A stretch of 64,000 nucleotides of DNA from Bradyrhizobiaceae bacterium PARB1 (GTDB taxonomy: Bacteria; Pseudomonadota; Alphaproteobacteria; Rhizobiales; Xanthobacteraceae), in NCBI GenBank assembly GCA_002256345.1, contig NKIY01000004.1, forward strand, positions 265,876-329,875, read 5' to 3'. The position numbers and the translations under genes were made by a program. Positions 26,626 through 36,235 of the stretch are shown here, piece after piece. Numbering within the stretch: the first letter of the stretch is position 1; every line of letters begins with the position of its first letter. The notes beneath the pieces are model-generated. The model searched no databases. It was not told where the DNA came from and saw only the letters and a list, made by a program, of their open reading frames with translations.

Positions 26626-28008
26626 TCACATCCCCTTCATTCCCTTGTGGTTCATCGTCTTCGGCATCTGCTTGGCGGGCGGCTTTCCGCCGTCCTGACG
26701 CGCGGGAGTGGCCTGCGGCGTCTGCACTTCCCAGGCGACGGTACCCTTCGGGAACTGATAGGGACCCGGATCCCGGTAGTCGTCACGCGCGAGCCCGTCC
26801 CTGATCTTGACGACGGTGAACATGCCGCCCATCTCGATCGGCCCGAATTGGCCGCTGCCGGTCATCATCGGCAGCGTGTTGTCGGGCATGGGCATCTCCA
26901 TCTCGCCCATGGCCATGCCCGTCGATCCCATCGCCATGCCGTCGGGCGCAACCTTGCCGAGCGCCTTCGCGATGTCCTTCTTCGACACGCCGATCAGGTT
27001 CACCATGTCGTGCCCCATGGCGTTCATGGTGTGGTGGGACTTGTGGCAGTGGAACGCCCAGTCGCCGGGATTGTCGGCGAGGAAGTCGAATGCGCGGATG
27101 GCGCCGACCGGCACGTCGGTCGTCGTCTCCGGCCACGCGGCGCTTTCCGGCACCCATCCGCCGTCGGTGCAGCTCACGGCGAACTTGTGTCCGTGCAGAT
27201 GGATCGGGTGGTTGGTCATGGTCAGGTTGCCGATCCGGACGCGCACCTTGTCGCCGAGCCGCACCGGCATGACGTCGATTCCGGGAAACACGCGGCTGTT
27301 CCACGTCCACATGTTGAAGTCGGTCATCTCGGTGACCTTCGGCAGGAACGTGCCGGGGTCGATGAGGTAGCTGCTCATGATGAAGACGAAATCGCGGTCG
27401 ACGGCTCGGAAGCTGCGGTCCCGCGGATGCACGACGATCATGCCCATCATGCCCATCGCCATCTGGACCATCTCGTCCGAGTGCGGGTGGTACATGAAGG
27501 TGCCGCTATGCTTCATCTCGAATTCGTAGACGAACGTCTTCCCCACCGGGATGTGCGGCTGCGACAACCCACCGACGCCGTCCATGCCGGACGGCAGGAT
27601 GACGCCGTGCCAATGGACCGTCGTCGCCTCGGGAAGCTTGTTGGTCACGAAGATGCGGACCTTGTCGCCCTCGACGCATTCGATCGTCGGCCCCGGAGAC
27701 TGGCCGTTGTAGCCCCACAGATGCGCCTTCATCCCTTCGGCGAACTCCCGCACTACCGGCTCCGCGACCAGATGGAATTCCTTCCAGTCGCCGTTCATCC
27801 GCCAGGGCAGCGTCCAGCCGTTCAGCGTGACCACCGGATTGTAGTCGGGGCCCGAGGAGGGATGCAGCGGCGGCTGCATCGACGTCTTCTCCATGGTAGG
27901 CGCCTCGGGAATGCTCGCCGCCTGCGCGCGCCCGGAGATCGCCGCTGCGCCCGCCAGCGCGGTGGCGGAGCCGAGGAAGTTGCGTCGGGAAAGGATGGGA
28001 TCGTTCAT
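26626..28008 (-). CDS. CopA-type multicopper oxidase
   Basis: 460 residues with a Tat signal (SRRNFLGSATALAGAAA). Copper ligand motifs are TTVHWHG, FMYHPHSDE, HPIHLHGH and AFHCHKSHHTMNAMGH. Met-rich MAMGSTGMAMGEMEMPMP and a C-terminal KQMPKTMNHKGMKGM tail are typical of PcoA/CopA oxidases that oxidise Cu+ and bind copper. It overlaps the TolC gene (ATGA). Confidence 0.92.
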   Translation of the reverse strand: MNDPILSRRNFLGSATALAGAAAISGRAQAASIPEAPTMEKTSMQPPLHPSSGPDYNPVVTLNGWTLPWRMNGDWKEFHLVAEPVVREFAEGMKAHLWGYNGQSPGPTIECVEGDKVRIFVTNKLPEATTVHWHGVILPSGMDGVGGLSQPHIPVGKTFVYEFEMKHSGTFMYHPHSDEMVQMAMGMMGMIVVHPRDRSFRAVDRDFVFIMSSYLIDPGTFLPKVTEMTDFNMWTWNSRVFPGIDVMPVRLGDKVRVRIGNLTMTNHPIHLHGHKFAVSCTDGGWVPESAAWPETTTDVPVGAIRAFDFLADNPGDWAFHCHKSHHTMNAMGHDMVNLIGVSKKDIAKALGKVAPDGMAMGSTGMAMGEMEMPMPDNTLPMMTGSGQFGPIEMGGMFTVVKIRDGLARDDYRDPGPYQFPKGTVAWEVQTPQATPARQDGGKPPAKQMPKTMNHKGMKGM

Positions 28009-29459
28009 CAGTGGCCTCCGCCGGCCGACGCCTGAGCGGTCGTCGTGCCCGTCGATTGGGATGTGGATTCGCCTCGTCCGCCGCCGTTGACGGCGGTCAG
28101 CAGCGTGGAGTCCGCGAGCCAGAAGTCGCGCTTGGCAGCCACCGCCGTGCGCTGCGCGGCGATCCGCGCCGTCGCCTCGACGACCAGCGCGAACACGTCG
28201 ATCTGCATGCTCGAATAGCGCAGTTGCAGCTCTTCGGAGATCACCTGCCGCAGCGGCAGCACCTCGCGCTGGTACTGCGAGGCGACGTCGTAGGTCGCGC
28301 GGTAGGTCCGGAAGGCGTCGCGCGCCTCCGAGCGGACGTTGACCGCCTTCTCCGTCAGGAGATTGAACGCCTGATTGTAGATCTCGGCCGATTGCCTGAC
28401 CCGCACCTCGCCGCCGTCGAAGATCGGGATCTGGAAGTCGATGGAGACGCTGCGGCTCCGTCCGGACCCTCCGAGCTCCTTGCTCTGCGATCCCGACATG
28501 TCCAGCAGGGTGACGAAGCGTGTCGCCTGCGTGAGTTCAAGCGATTTGGCGAGCGCCAGAAGGTCGATGCGGGCCATCTGGAGGTCGAGCCTGCGCTCCA
28601 CCGCCTGCACCTCGATCAGCGGAAGCGAGGACGGACGGCGCGGAAGCGATGGCAGCCTGCCGGGGATCCTGATGTCCGTATCGGTCCCCCAAAGCCCGAG
28701 CAGCCTGATGAGGCGCTCGCGCGAGCTCGACGCTTCCTGCCTGGCCGATCCCAGGTCCGCGGTGGTTTCCGCATAGAAGGCCTGCTGTCGGGCCTGGTCG
28801 AGTTTGTTCAGGGATCCCGTCTGCCCGAGCTTGTGGGCGAGCTGTGCGGTGGTCTCGGCGATCGTCCTGGCTTCCGTAAGGACCGCCACCAGTTCGTTCG
28901 CTGCCGATGCGCGGTAGAACGCCTCTCTGACGTCCGCGGCGAGGCGCAACGTCTGCTCCGCGGCGGCGAGCTGCGCGCGCTTGAAGCGCTCGCGCGCGAT
29001 CTCGGAACGGAAGGGCAACGTGGCGAGGGCCAGGATGTCGCCGGCGACCTGGCGCGAGACCTCGACCGAGCCGCCGCTCACGCTCCGCGATATCGAGAAC
29101 GAAGGATTCGGAGGCAGGCTGTCGGCGACCATGTCGGCTTCGGCGAGCGCGAGTTCGTTGTACGTCGCCTGAAGTCCGCGATTGTTGAGGAGTGCGATCT
29201 GCACCGCAGAGTCGACGGTCAGCGTGCGCGCCTTCAGTCTCTTTATCGTCTGCTCCGCGACAGGCGCATCGTCCGCCGAGCGGATGGCGATCACGTCCTT
29301 GCGGATCGCGTCGTCCGTGACAGCCGCGACCACTCCCATGCCCTTGTCGGGAGAGAAGCTGGCGCAGCCGGAGAGCAGCAGGGCCGAGAGCAGGAGAGCG
29401 CCGGCCGAGACGCGTCCGCGGTAGTGGGAAGTCATGCGTGAGTGATGCTTGATCGGCAT
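28008..29459 (-). CDS. TolC-family outer-membrane lipoprotein of the copper cluster
   Basis: 483 residues. A lipobox LLLSGC follows the signal segment, and the OEP-type helical repeats follow (NRGLQATYNELALAEADM; DLQMARIDLLALAKSLEL). It overlaps the oxidase gene and probably gives a second outer-membrane channel in addition to CusC. ATG 29435 is an alternative start. Confidence 0.88.
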   Translation of the reverse strand: MPIKHHSRMTSHYRGRVSAGALLLSALLLSGCASFSPDKGMGVVAAVTDDAIRKDVIAIRSADDAPVAEQTIKRLKARTLTVDSAVQIALLNNRGLQATYNELALAEADMVADSLPPNPSFSISRSVSGGSVEVSRQVAGDILALATLPFRSEIARERFKRAQLAAAEQTLRLAADVREAFYRASAANELVAVLTEARTIAETTAQLAHKLGQTGSLNKLDQARQQAFYAETTADLGSARQEASSSRERLIRLLGLWGTDTDIRIPGRLPSLPRRPSSLPLIEVQAVERRLDLQMARIDLLALAKSLELTQATRFVTLLDMSGSQSKELGGSGRSRSVSIDFQIPIFDGGEVRVRQSAEIYNQAFNLLTEKAVNVRSEARDAFRTYRATYDVASQYQREVLPLRQVISEELQLRYSSMQIDVFALVVEATARIAAQRTAVAAKRDFWLADSTLLTAVNGGGRGESTSQSTGTTTAQASAGGGH

Positions 29460-29468
29460 GATGCGCCC

Positions 29469-29762
29469 CTACTCGCCGGACTTTGACGAGGGAGCGACGC
29501 GATCGTTGCGCTGCCGCCATTCCGACGGCGACACGGGCCGCATCGAGGTGTACGGCCCGACCACCGAACGGTATCCGACATTCGGCACCGGCACGCCCGG
29601 ATCGGCGGGGTCCGCCCTCAACAGCGGTCCCGTCGCCGGGAGACAGCCGCCGAGGATCAGCGCCCCCGCGGAAAGTCCCGCCAGCGTCCTCACCCGCTTA
29701 TGAAATAGTCCCTCGGCCACCGAACGAACGGCGGCGAACTTCGCCCCAAACTGCGCAAACAT
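29469..29762 (-). CDS. Small lipoprotein in the copper operon
   Basis: 97 residues from ATG 29762. Residues 25-48 form a lipoprotein signal with lipobox LILGGC; the mature part is short and Pro/Gly-rich (PADPGVPVPNVGYRS). It lies 9 nt before the TolC gene. Unknown function; an outer-membrane partner of the TolC channel is possible. Confidence 0.72.
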   Translation of the reverse strand: MFAQFGAKFAAVRSVAEGLFHKRVRTLAGLSAGALILGGCLPATGPLLRADPADPGVPVPNVGYRSVVGPYTSMRPVSPSEWRQRNDRVAPSSKSGE

Positions 29763-29840
29763 GTTCTCTTCCTGAAATGACGGCGGACCACGGGCCTTGT
29801 CCGCCCACCAGGGGCGAGGCACCGCGTCGAAACGGTCGGA

Positions 29841-30386
29841 TCAGGAAGCGATGGGGGGACGGTAGTGGACGACCGGCGCGTTGTCCGCCGGCGCGCTGTA
29901 CGATGTCGCGACGCGGATCAGGGTCGGGACGGAGGGAACGGTAACCTCGACGATCGGCGCCGGCAGAACCGTCAGGCACATCAGGGCGCAGCACTGGCCC
30001 GACATGTGAGGATTCTTCTTCGCCGGAGCCTCGTCGGAGGACGAAGCCAATATCGCCGACGCATCGTCGCCATCGTCCATCGACGGAGCGGATGCATGAT
30101 CGTGCGCGGGCTCGCCGACGGAATGCATATGCATTGCCCCAGTCGCGACGCCCTCGATCGTCATGCAGTCGACGACGGCGTGATGGCCAGGCAACGCGTA
30201 GGACAGCGTCGGCGCCAAGATGCAGAGCACGTAGACCAGGGCGGCAATCCACCCGGCCTTTCTGCGCTGCTTCGTGGTGAACCTGACGAACATTCCGGAT
30301 CCGCTGCCATTGGTCGCGCGACGCGACCTCGGGACCATATCGCCGAAAAACCGATACGCCAAGCTGGAAACCGGCGGACGGATCAT
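29841..30386 (-). CDS. DUF2946-like membrane-anchored protein with His and Cys motifs
   Basis: 181 residues from ATG 30386, overlapping csoR (ATGA). One transmembrane or signal helix (AGWIAALVYVLCILAPTL) precedes a periplasmic part with HMHSVGEPAHDH and MSGQCCALMC, plausible copper ligands. Resembles DUF2946-type proteins common next to copper-resistance genes. Confidence 0.7.
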   Translation of the reverse strand: MIRPPVSSLAYRFFGDMVPRSRRATNGSGSGMFVRFTTKQRRKAGWIAALVYVLCILAPTLSYALPGHHAVVDCMTIEGVATGAMHMHSVGEPAHDHASAPSMDDGDDASAILASSSDEAPAKKNPHMSGQCCALMCLTVLPAPIVEVTVPSVPTLIRVATSYSAPADNAPVVHYRPPIAS

Positions 30387-30658
30387 CGCTCCGCCCTGCC
30401 GATGACGGCCATCAGTTCGGTGATCTTCTGACGTTGATCCGCCTTGTCGCCGCTCGCGATCGCATGCTCGACGCAATGGGAGACGTGGTCCTTCAGGACC
30501 TCCTCCTCGACTCGGCGAAGCGCGGCGCGCACGGCGGAGATCTGCGTGACGACGTCGATGCAGTAACGGTCTTCCTCGACCATCTTCGACAGGCCGCGGA
30601 CCTGCCCCTCGATCCGGCCGAGCCTTTTCTTCACCGATGCCTTGATGTCCTCGCGCAT
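30383..30658 (-). CDS. csoR: CsoR-type copper-sensing repressor
   Basis: 91 residues, all-helical DUF156 family. The Cys-His-Cys triad that binds Cu+ is present (DRYCIDVV, then KDHVSHCVEHA). Divergent from the CopA-type ATPase and first gene of the leftward copper operon; both sides carry the ATACCCCTACTGGGTA operator. Copper binding should release the repressor. Confidence 0.92.
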   Translation of the reverse strand: MREDIKASVKKRLGRIEGQVRGLSKMVEEDRYCIDVVTQISAVRAALRRVEEEVLKDHVSHCVEHAIASGDKADQRQKITELMAVIGRAER

Positions 30659-30667
30659 ACAGCCATT

Positions 30668-30684
30668 ATACCCCTACTGGGTAC
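30668..30684. promoter_or_regulatory. CsoR operator copy 1 (csoR side)
   Basis: ATACCCCTACTGGGTAC, a GC-core dyad of CsoR type, 10 nt before the csoR start on the minus strand. It matches the second copy at 30864-30880 in 16 of 17 bases. Confidence 0.72.
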
Positions 30685-30863
30685 GGGTTGCAAGTGGCGG
30701 AGTCCCGCGCGGATGGACGTGCGAACGATACCTCTGTCTCCCGGTTTCCGCCATCTACGGAACTCGTCGCAGGCGTGCAGCAGTGAGGCGCCGTGCTGTA
30801 GAGGTCCATATCGGCTGCTCCGGCGCTCGCGATCGCCTTGATTTTGTCGCCTGACCGGTTCAT

Positions 30864-30880
30864 ATACCCCTACTGGGTAT
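30864..30880. promoter_or_regulatory. CsoR operator copy 2 (ATPase side)
   Basis: ATACCCCTACTGGGTAT overlaps a possible -10 (CATATA at 30861) that follows a TTGATT box at 30838 with a 17-bp spacer, so bound CsoR would block transcription of the copper ATPase. Confidence 0.7.
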
Positions 30881-30906
30881 GGGTTTTCATCTCGCTGGAG
30901 GATGTC

Positions 30907-33384
30907 ATGTCGGATGCGAAGAAGCACGGCTCGGGTGGTTGCGGGTGCAGCTCGAAGAAGGAAACGGCTCCGGCGGAATCCGGCGCGTCCGGCTGCTGCG
31001 GCGGGACTGGCCACGCCCATAACGGCCATCACTCCCATGGGGAACATGCCCACGGCGCCACCGCCGGCACGATCGATCCCGTCTGCGGAATGACCGTCGA
31101 TCCGGACAAGACCCCGCATAGGTTCGCAGTCGCCGGCGAGACCCATCACTTCTGCTCGGCGGGCTGCCGAAGCAAGTTCGCCGCAGACCCTCAGCGATAC
31201 CTGCAGAAGTCGTCGTCCGGCACGCCTGCTGCTCCGGCGCCCGAGGGCACCATATACACCTGCCCGATGCATCCGGAGATCCGCCAGATCGGTCCGGGAA
31301 GCTGCCCGATCTGCGGCATGGCGCTCGAACCGGATCTGGTCTCTCTGGACGATGCGCCGAATCCCGAACTCGCGGACATGACGCGGCGGTTCTGGATCGG
31401 CCTCGCCCTGGCCGCACCTGCCGTCGTGCTCGAGATGGGCGGCCATCTGGCCGGCGGCCATGGCCTGCTCGACGCGGGCCTGTCCAACTGGATCCAGCTC
31501 GCCTTCGCGACGCCCGTCGTCCTGTGGGCCGGATGGCCGTTCTTCGTGCGCGGCTGGCAGTCTCTCGTCACCCGCAATCTGAACATGTTCACCCTGGTCG
31601 CGATGGGCACCGGCGTCGCCTACGTCTACAGCCTGGTGGCCACGGTGCTGCCGGGAGTTTTCCCGCCGGCGTTCAGGGGGCATGGCGGTGCCGTCGCGGT
31701 ATACTTCGAGGCGGCTGCGGTGATCACAGTCCTCGTCCTGCTCGGTCAGGTCCTCGAACTGCGCGCCCGGGAGGCGACGTCGGGCGCCATCAAGGCGCTG
31801 CTCGACCTCGCCCCGAAGACCGCGAGGCTGGTGGACGACGCGGGCGAGGACCATGAGGTCACGCTGGACAGCCTGCGCGTCGGCGACAGGCTTCGCGTCC
31901 GTCCGGGCGAGAAGGTGCCGGTCGACGGAATCATGATCGAGGGCCGGTCCACCATCGACGAATCCTTGGTCACGGGCGAATCCATGCCGGTCACCAAGGA
32001 GCCCGGCGCGAAGGTCGTCGCCGGCTCGCTGAACCAGTCGGGCGGCTTCGTCATGCGGGCGGAAAAGGTCGGCCGCGACACGCTGCTGTCGCAGATCGTG
32101 CAGATGGTCGCGCAGGCCCAGCGGTCGCGCGCGCCCATCCAGCGCCTCGCCGACCAAGTGGCCGGATGGTTCGTGCCGGCGGTGATCGTGGTCGCCGTCG
32201 CGGCTTTCGCGGCGTGGGCGTGGTTCGGCCCGGAGCCGCGTCTCGCGTTCGGCCTGGTCGCCGCGGTCAGCGTCCTGATCATCGCCTGCCCGTGCGCGCT
32301 CGGCCTCGCGACACCGATGTCGATCATGGTCGGCGTCGGCCGCGGTGCGGCCGCGGGCGTCCTGATCAAGAACGCCGAAGCCCTGGAGCGCATGGAGAAG
32401 ATGGATACGCTTGTCGTCGACAAGACTGGCACGCTGACCGAAGGCAAGCCCAAGGTCGTGTCAATCGTGCCGGCCGAAGGATTCGAGGAAGCCGGGATAC
32501 TGCGGCTCGCAGCGAGCGTGGAGCGCTCGAGCGAGCATCCGCTGGCTGACGCGATCGTTAACGCGGCCAAGGAGCGGAGCGTCGATCTCGCGCCCGTCAC
32601 GGACTTCGATTCTCCGACCGGCAAGGGGGCGACCGGCAGCGTGGACGGCCTGGCCGTGATGCTCGGCAACGCGAAATTCATGAACGCCGCCGGCGTGGAC
32701 ACATCGGCCCTGGAACGCTCGGCGGAGAAGCTGCGCGGCGAGGGCGCGACGGTCGTGAACATGTCGGTCGAAGGCAGCCTGGCCGGCATATTCGCCATCG
32801 CCGATCCCGTGAAGGCTACCACGCCCGACGCGCTGAAGGCGCTGGCGGCCGAGGGAATCAGGGTCATCATGTTGACAGGGGATAACCGAACCACCGCGGA
32901 CGCCGTCGCGCGGCGTCTCGGCATCTCGGAAGTCGAGGCGGAAGTCTTGCCGGACCAGAAGAGCGCCGTCGTCGCGAAGCTGCAGAGGGCGGGCCGCGTG
33001 GTCGCGATGGCGGGCGACGGCGTCAACGACGCACCCGCCCTCGCCGCCGCGGACGTGGGCATCGCCATGGGCACCGGCACCGACGTGGCCATGGAGAGCG
33101 CGGGCGTCACGTTGCTGAAGGGCGATCTCAACGGCATCGTCCGCGCCCGCCGGCTCTCGCAGGCGACCATGAGCAACATCCGGCAGAACCTTTTCTTCGC
33201 GTTCGTCTACAACGCGGCAGGAATTCCGATCGCGGCCGGGGCGCTCTATCCGACCTTCGGGATGCTGCTGTCGCCCATCATCGCCGCTGCGGCGATGGCG
33301 CTTTCTTCCGCAACCGTTGTGGGGAACGCCCTGCGTCTGCGCAGCGCTCGTCTTTGGCAGCTTGATAAGCTCAGAAATTTGTAG
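30907..33384 (+). CDS. copA: CopA-type copper-exporting P1B-ATPase with YHS and HMBD domains
   Basis: 825 residues from ATG 30907, preceded by GGAGG at 30895-30899. Residues 1-50 are Cys/His-rich, 56-100 form a YHS domain ([11 protein letters not shown]), 115-142 a heavy-metal-binding domain ([15 protein letters not shown]). Then follow the ATPase domains: TGESMPV, the ion-path CPC (IACPCALG), DKTGTLTE phosphorylation site and GDGVNDAPA. It exports Cu+ from the cytoplasm. No CxxC HMA domain is present; YHS/HMBD replaces it. Confidence 0.94.
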   Translation: MSDAKKHGSGGCGCSSKKETAPAESGASGCCGGTGHAHNGHHSHGEHAHGATAGTIDPVCGMTVDPDKTPHRFAVAGETHHFCSAGCRSKFAADPQRYLQKSSSGTPAAPAPEGTIYTCPMHPEIRQIGPGSCPICGMALEPDLVSLDDAPNPELADMTRRFWIGLALAAPAVVLEMGGHLAGGHGLLDAGLSNWIQLAFATPVVLWAGWPFFVRGWQSLVTRNLNMFTLVAMGTGVAYVYSLVATVLPGVFPPAFRGHGGAVAVYFEAAAVITVLVLLGQVLELRAREATSGAIKALLDLAPKTARLVDDAGEDHEVTLDSLRVGDRLRVRPGEKVPVDGIMIEGRSTIDESLVTGESMPVTKEPGAKVVAGSLNQSGGFVMRAEKVGRDTLLSQIVQMVAQAQRSRAPIQRLADQVAGWFVPAVIVVAVAAFAAWAWFGPEPRLAFGLVAAVSVLIIACPCALGLATPMSIMVGVGRGAAAGVLIKNAEALERMEKMDTLVVDKTGTLTEGKPKVVSIVPAEGFEEAGILRLAASVERSSEHPLADAIVNAAKERSVDLAPVTDFDSPTGKGATGSVDGLAVMLGNAKFMNAAGVDTSALERSAEKLRGEGATVVNMSVEGSLAGIFAIADPVKATTPDALKALAAEGIRVIMLTGDNRTTADAVARRLGISEVEAEVLPDQKSAVVAKLQRAGRVVAMAGDGVNDAPALAAADVGIAMGTGTDVAMESAGVTLLKGDLNGIVRARRLSQATMSNIRQNLFFAFVYNAAGIPIAAGALYPTFGMLLSPIIAAAAMALSSATVVGNALRLRSARLWQLDKLRNL

Positions 33385-33643
33385 CAGCACATTGAGCGCC
33401 CGACGACATCTTGGGGCGCGAAAACGACGATCTGTCAACCGGGAGACGGGAGCTTCGATCGGCTGCAACTTGAATCCGCCACCGCCGGGAGATGTTCCGG
33501 TGGGCATGCAGCCAGGACAAACGAAGCGCTGCATGAATCAATTGCAGCGCGGTTATCGGAAGATCGACCATCCACCACGTCTACAAAAAGCACGCCGTGA
33601 CGACATGGCCATTGGCACGCAGGGCGGATCGCCAACGCCAATC

Positions 33644-34078
33644 CTACAACGAACGGCAGTTTGCTATCCCAGCCGACGGACCGAATTGAGGAGTCGCCAG
33701 CGCGTCGATGACGTGACACTCCGAGACTCTCCCGTATCTGCAGGAGGCGACCATCCGCGTAAGTTCCGCGCGAAGCGTTTCGAGAAGTCGGAGCCGGCCC
33801 TCGACCGCTTCGAGATGCGCCGATGCCAACCGCCAAGCACCATTGCAGGATTGATTGGGCTGCTCCTGCAACTGAAGCAGGTCACGCACCGCACCGAGGT
33901 CGAAGCCGAGATCGCGGGCGTGCCGGATGAACAGCAAGCGACGGACGTCACCGTCGTCGTAGACCCTGCGGCCGTTAGTGGCGCGCGCGGGCTTCGGCAA
34001 TAATCCGGACCGTTCGTAGTACCGGATCGTTTCGATGTGAACGCCCGAAGCCTTCGAAAGTGCACCGATCGATATCAT
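33644..34078 (-). CDS. MerR-family Pb/Zn/Cd-type metal sensor
   Basis: 144 residues. The HTH (SKASGVHIETIRYYERSGLL) and long dimerisation helix are standard. Cys78, Cys113 and Cys121 fit the divalent-metal sensors ZntR/CadR/PbrR rather than Cu+ CueR. It is divergent from the HMA-CDF gene and the operator at 34090-34106 lies between them. It likely twists the 19-bp-spacer promoter upon metal binding. Confidence 0.88.
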   Translation of the reverse strand: MISIGALSKASGVHIETIRYYERSGLLPKPARATNGRRVYDDGDVRRLLFIRHARDLGFDLGAVRDLLQLQEQPNQSCNGAWRLASAHLEAVEGRLRLLETLRAELTRMVASCRYGRVSECHVIDALATPQFGPSAGIANCRSL

Positions 34079-34084
34079 CGTCTC

Positions 34085-34115
34085 TTGCTCCTGTAGTCAC
34101 TACAGGATGTACGTT
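34085..34115 (+). promoter_or_regulatory. MerR-type promoter and operator for the HMA-CDF operon
   Basis: TTGCTC at 34085-34090, a 19-bp spacer, then TACGTT at 34110-34115. The spacer contains the 17-bp dyad CCTGTAGTCACTACAGG (34090-34106). The over-long spacer is the MerR-family hallmark. Confidence 0.82.
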
Positions 34116-34141
34116 CGAGGGAATCAACACAAGGATTTCCG

Positions 34142-34990
34142 ATGTCCGGAACGGCGGCACGCTTTCGCGTGACAGGAATGGATTGCAGTGCATGCGCTGC
34201 AAAAATCGAAAAAGTCGCGAAAGCCCAGCCAGGAGTGCTCGAGGTCCGCGTCTCTATCGCTTCGGGAGAGATGTTCCTGAAGCTCGGTGACGGGTCACGG
34301 GGGCTTGCCGACCTGGAAAGCGCGGTCTCGGGACTGGGTTATTCCCTGACGCGCTTGGACCGAAGCGGTGTAGATCAGACCTCGAACGCGTCGCACCTCG
34401 CGCCCGGCTACAAGCGGGCGCTATGGATCGTGGTCCTTCTCAACGCGGGCTACGGGGCGGTCGAGCTCGCTGGCGGTCTCGTCGCGGGTTCCCAAGCCGT
34501 GAAGGCGGACGCCCTGGATTTCATTGGCGACGGACTCATTTCCTGGCTCGGGCTCATCGCTATCGGTTGGGGCATGTCGGCCCGCGCCAAAGCTGCCTAC
34601 GCTCAAGGCGTGTTTCTGGCGTTGCTGGGTGTGGGAGTCGTCGCAACCACGATTTTCCGCGTGTTCGTGCTGCACACGCCCGGCGCCGAATTGATGGGAC
34701 TATTCGGCGCGATTGCCCTTGTGGTGAACGTGCTCGCCGCGGTCGCGCTTCTTCCTTATCGCCACGGAGATGCGAACGTGCGAGCGGTGTGGTTGTTTTC
34801 CAGGAATGATGCGCTCGGCAATCTCGCTGTCGTGATCGCCGCCGGTCTGGTCGGATGGACGAATTCACCTTGGCCCGACCTTGTCGTCGCCGCCGTCATC
34901 GCAGGCCTGTTTCTCCAGTCCGCCTTCGTCATCATTCGCGATGCGCGGCGCGATATGGATCTGGTCGCATCTGAAAGCCGCGCAGCGTGA
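34142..34990 (+). CDS. Cation diffusion facilitator with N-terminal HMA domain
   Basis: 282 residues. Residues 7-70 are an HMA domain with GMDCSAC (Cys15, Cys18); then a CDF-type membrane domain with six helices, an early ADALDFIGDGLISW segment (Asp-rich metal site) and a later SRNDALGNLAVV segment. RBS AAGGA. It should export Zn, Pb or Cd. It overlaps lspA by GTGA. Confidence 0.85.
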   Translation: MSGTAARFRVTGMDCSACAAKIEKVAKAQPGVLEVRVSIASGEMFLKLGDGSRGLADLESAVSGLGYSLTRLDRSGVDQTSNASHLAPGYKRALWIVVLLNAGYGAVELAGGLVAGSQAVKADALDFIGDGLISWLGLIAIGWGMSARAKAAYAQGVFLALLGVGVVATTIFRVFVLHTPGAELMGLFGAIALVVNVLAAVALLPYRHGDANVRAVWLFSRNDALGNLAVVIAAGLVGWTNSPWPDLVVAAVIAGLFLQSAFVIIRDARRDMDLVASESRAA

Positions 34991-35457
34991 AGTGGATATT
35001 TCCTTTCATCGTCGCGGCGACCTCGTTCTGGCTCGACGCCTCCTCGAAAGCTTGGGCGCAGCGCAGTCTGGCCGAGACTACCCGCGAACTTCTGTCCTTT
35101 CTCAGCCTACGTCTCGGATTCAACTCCGGCATCGCCTTCTCCTGGTTCGCCTCCGACGAAGGGGCGAATAGATACGTCATTTTGGTCGCGACCTCGTTGC
35201 TGTCGCTGGCAATCGTCTGCGTGATGGCGACCGCGCGGATCCCGACGGAGCGGGTCGCGTTGGCGCTGATACTTGGAGGGGCATTGGGCAACATCGCTGA
35301 TAGAATACCTGACGGATATGTCACCGACTTCATATCGGTGCGCTTGGGCGAGTACCATTTCCCGATATTCAACCTCGCGGACGTATGCATAACGATCGGG
35401 GCAATGCTCCTGTTTCTGGCTTTGGCGCCTCTGCGCTGCGTACGTCATGACGGTTGA
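34987..35457 (+). CDS. lspA: Lipoprotein signal peptidase II (LspA-like, PbrC-type)
   Basis: 156 residues from GTG 34987 overlapping the previous stop. Four helices and the conserved Asp pair (GNIADRIPDG ... FNLADVCI) match LspA. Such genes occur in Pb/Zn operons of PbrBC type. Overlaps the CcdA gene by 11 nt. Confidence 0.88.
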   Translation: MKWIFPFIVAATSFWLDASSKAWAQRSLAETTRELLSFLSLRLGFNSGIAFSWFASDEGANRYVILVATSLLSLAIVCVMATARIPTERVALALILGGALGNIADRIPDGYVTDFISVRLGEYHFPIFNLADVCITIGAMLLFLALAPLRCVRHDG

Positions 35458-36166
35458 CCTCTCCACCGTAGGAATCGCGACGGCGTTCGCGGCCGGCGCG
35501 ATGTCGTTCCTTTCGCCCTGCGTATTGCCGCTGGTACCGGCCTACGTCTCATACATCGCCGGCGAATCCGTGGAGGGGCGGGCGGAGAAGCGCGCCCGCT
35601 CGCTCTGGCTCAGCCTGTTCTTCGTGTTCGGCTTCACGACCGTCTTTGTCATTCTCGGCGCCGGCGCGAATGTTCTCAACGCCGCTCTGGCCCCTTACCG
35701 TCACCAGCTCACACTCGTCAGCGGCGCTCTTGTGATCCTGTTCGGGATTTTCACGCTGGGGCTGTGGAGGCCGGCGTGGTCCGAACGCGAGCTCCGGGTA
35801 CATGCGCGTCTGCCGCGCTCCGGGCCGCTGCCGGCATACCTTCTGGGAATGGCGTTCGCCTTCGGATGGACCCCCTGCATCGGCCCCGTTCTGGGCGCGA
35901 TCCTCGCCCTTGCCGCGTCGTCTTCGGGGGGCGTTACGCTGCTTGCCATCTACTCGCTCGGTCTGGGCTTACCCTTCGTTCTCGCAGCGGTGTTTCTCAC
36001 CGGTTTCATGAAGCGCGCGGCTGCCTTGCGGAAAGCTGGACGCGTTCTCCGCCTGCTGGCCGGAGGCATCATGATTGCCATGGGCGTTGCGATGATGACC
36101 GGGGACCTCGCGACCCTAGCGATTTGGTTTCTGGAGACATTTCCGGCATTGGGTTCGCTGGGCTGA
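35447..36166 (+). CDS. ccdA: CcdA-like cytochrome c biogenesis / disulfide-transfer membrane protein
   Basis: 239 residues, six helices. Cys in FLSPCVLPLVP and GWTPCIGPVLG are the redox pair of CcdA, passing reducing equivalents across the membrane. In a metal operon it may support heme lyase for the adjacent cytochrome-FTR1 protein or metal-thiol repair (inference). Confidence 0.88.
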   Translation: MTVDLSTVGIATAFAAGAMSFLSPCVLPLVPAYVSYIAGESVEGRAEKRARSLWLSLFFVFGFTTVFVILGAGANVLNAALAPYRHQLTLVSGALVILFGIFTLGLWRPAWSERELRVHARLPRSGPLPAYLLGMAFAFGWTPCIGPVLGAILALAASSSGGVTLLAIYSLGLGLPFVLAAVFLTGFMKRAAALRKAGRVLRLLAGGIMIAMGVAMMTGDLATLAIWFLETFPALGSLG

Positions 36167-36235
36167 GTTGGGACGTGCTGCGAGATCGTTGGACCGGCCG
36201 GAACCAAATGACCATTTTGCGTCTTCGCGCGCGCT

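Noticed and set aside
26599-28035. 478-codon open frame opposite the multicopper oxidase
   Set aside because: Mirror of the oxidase with no recognisable domain; copper ligand motifs are on the minus strand.
31746-33179. Ser/Ala/Thr-rich 477-codon frame opposite copA
   Set aside because: Shadow frame of the P-type ATPase; no signal peptide, domain or RBS.
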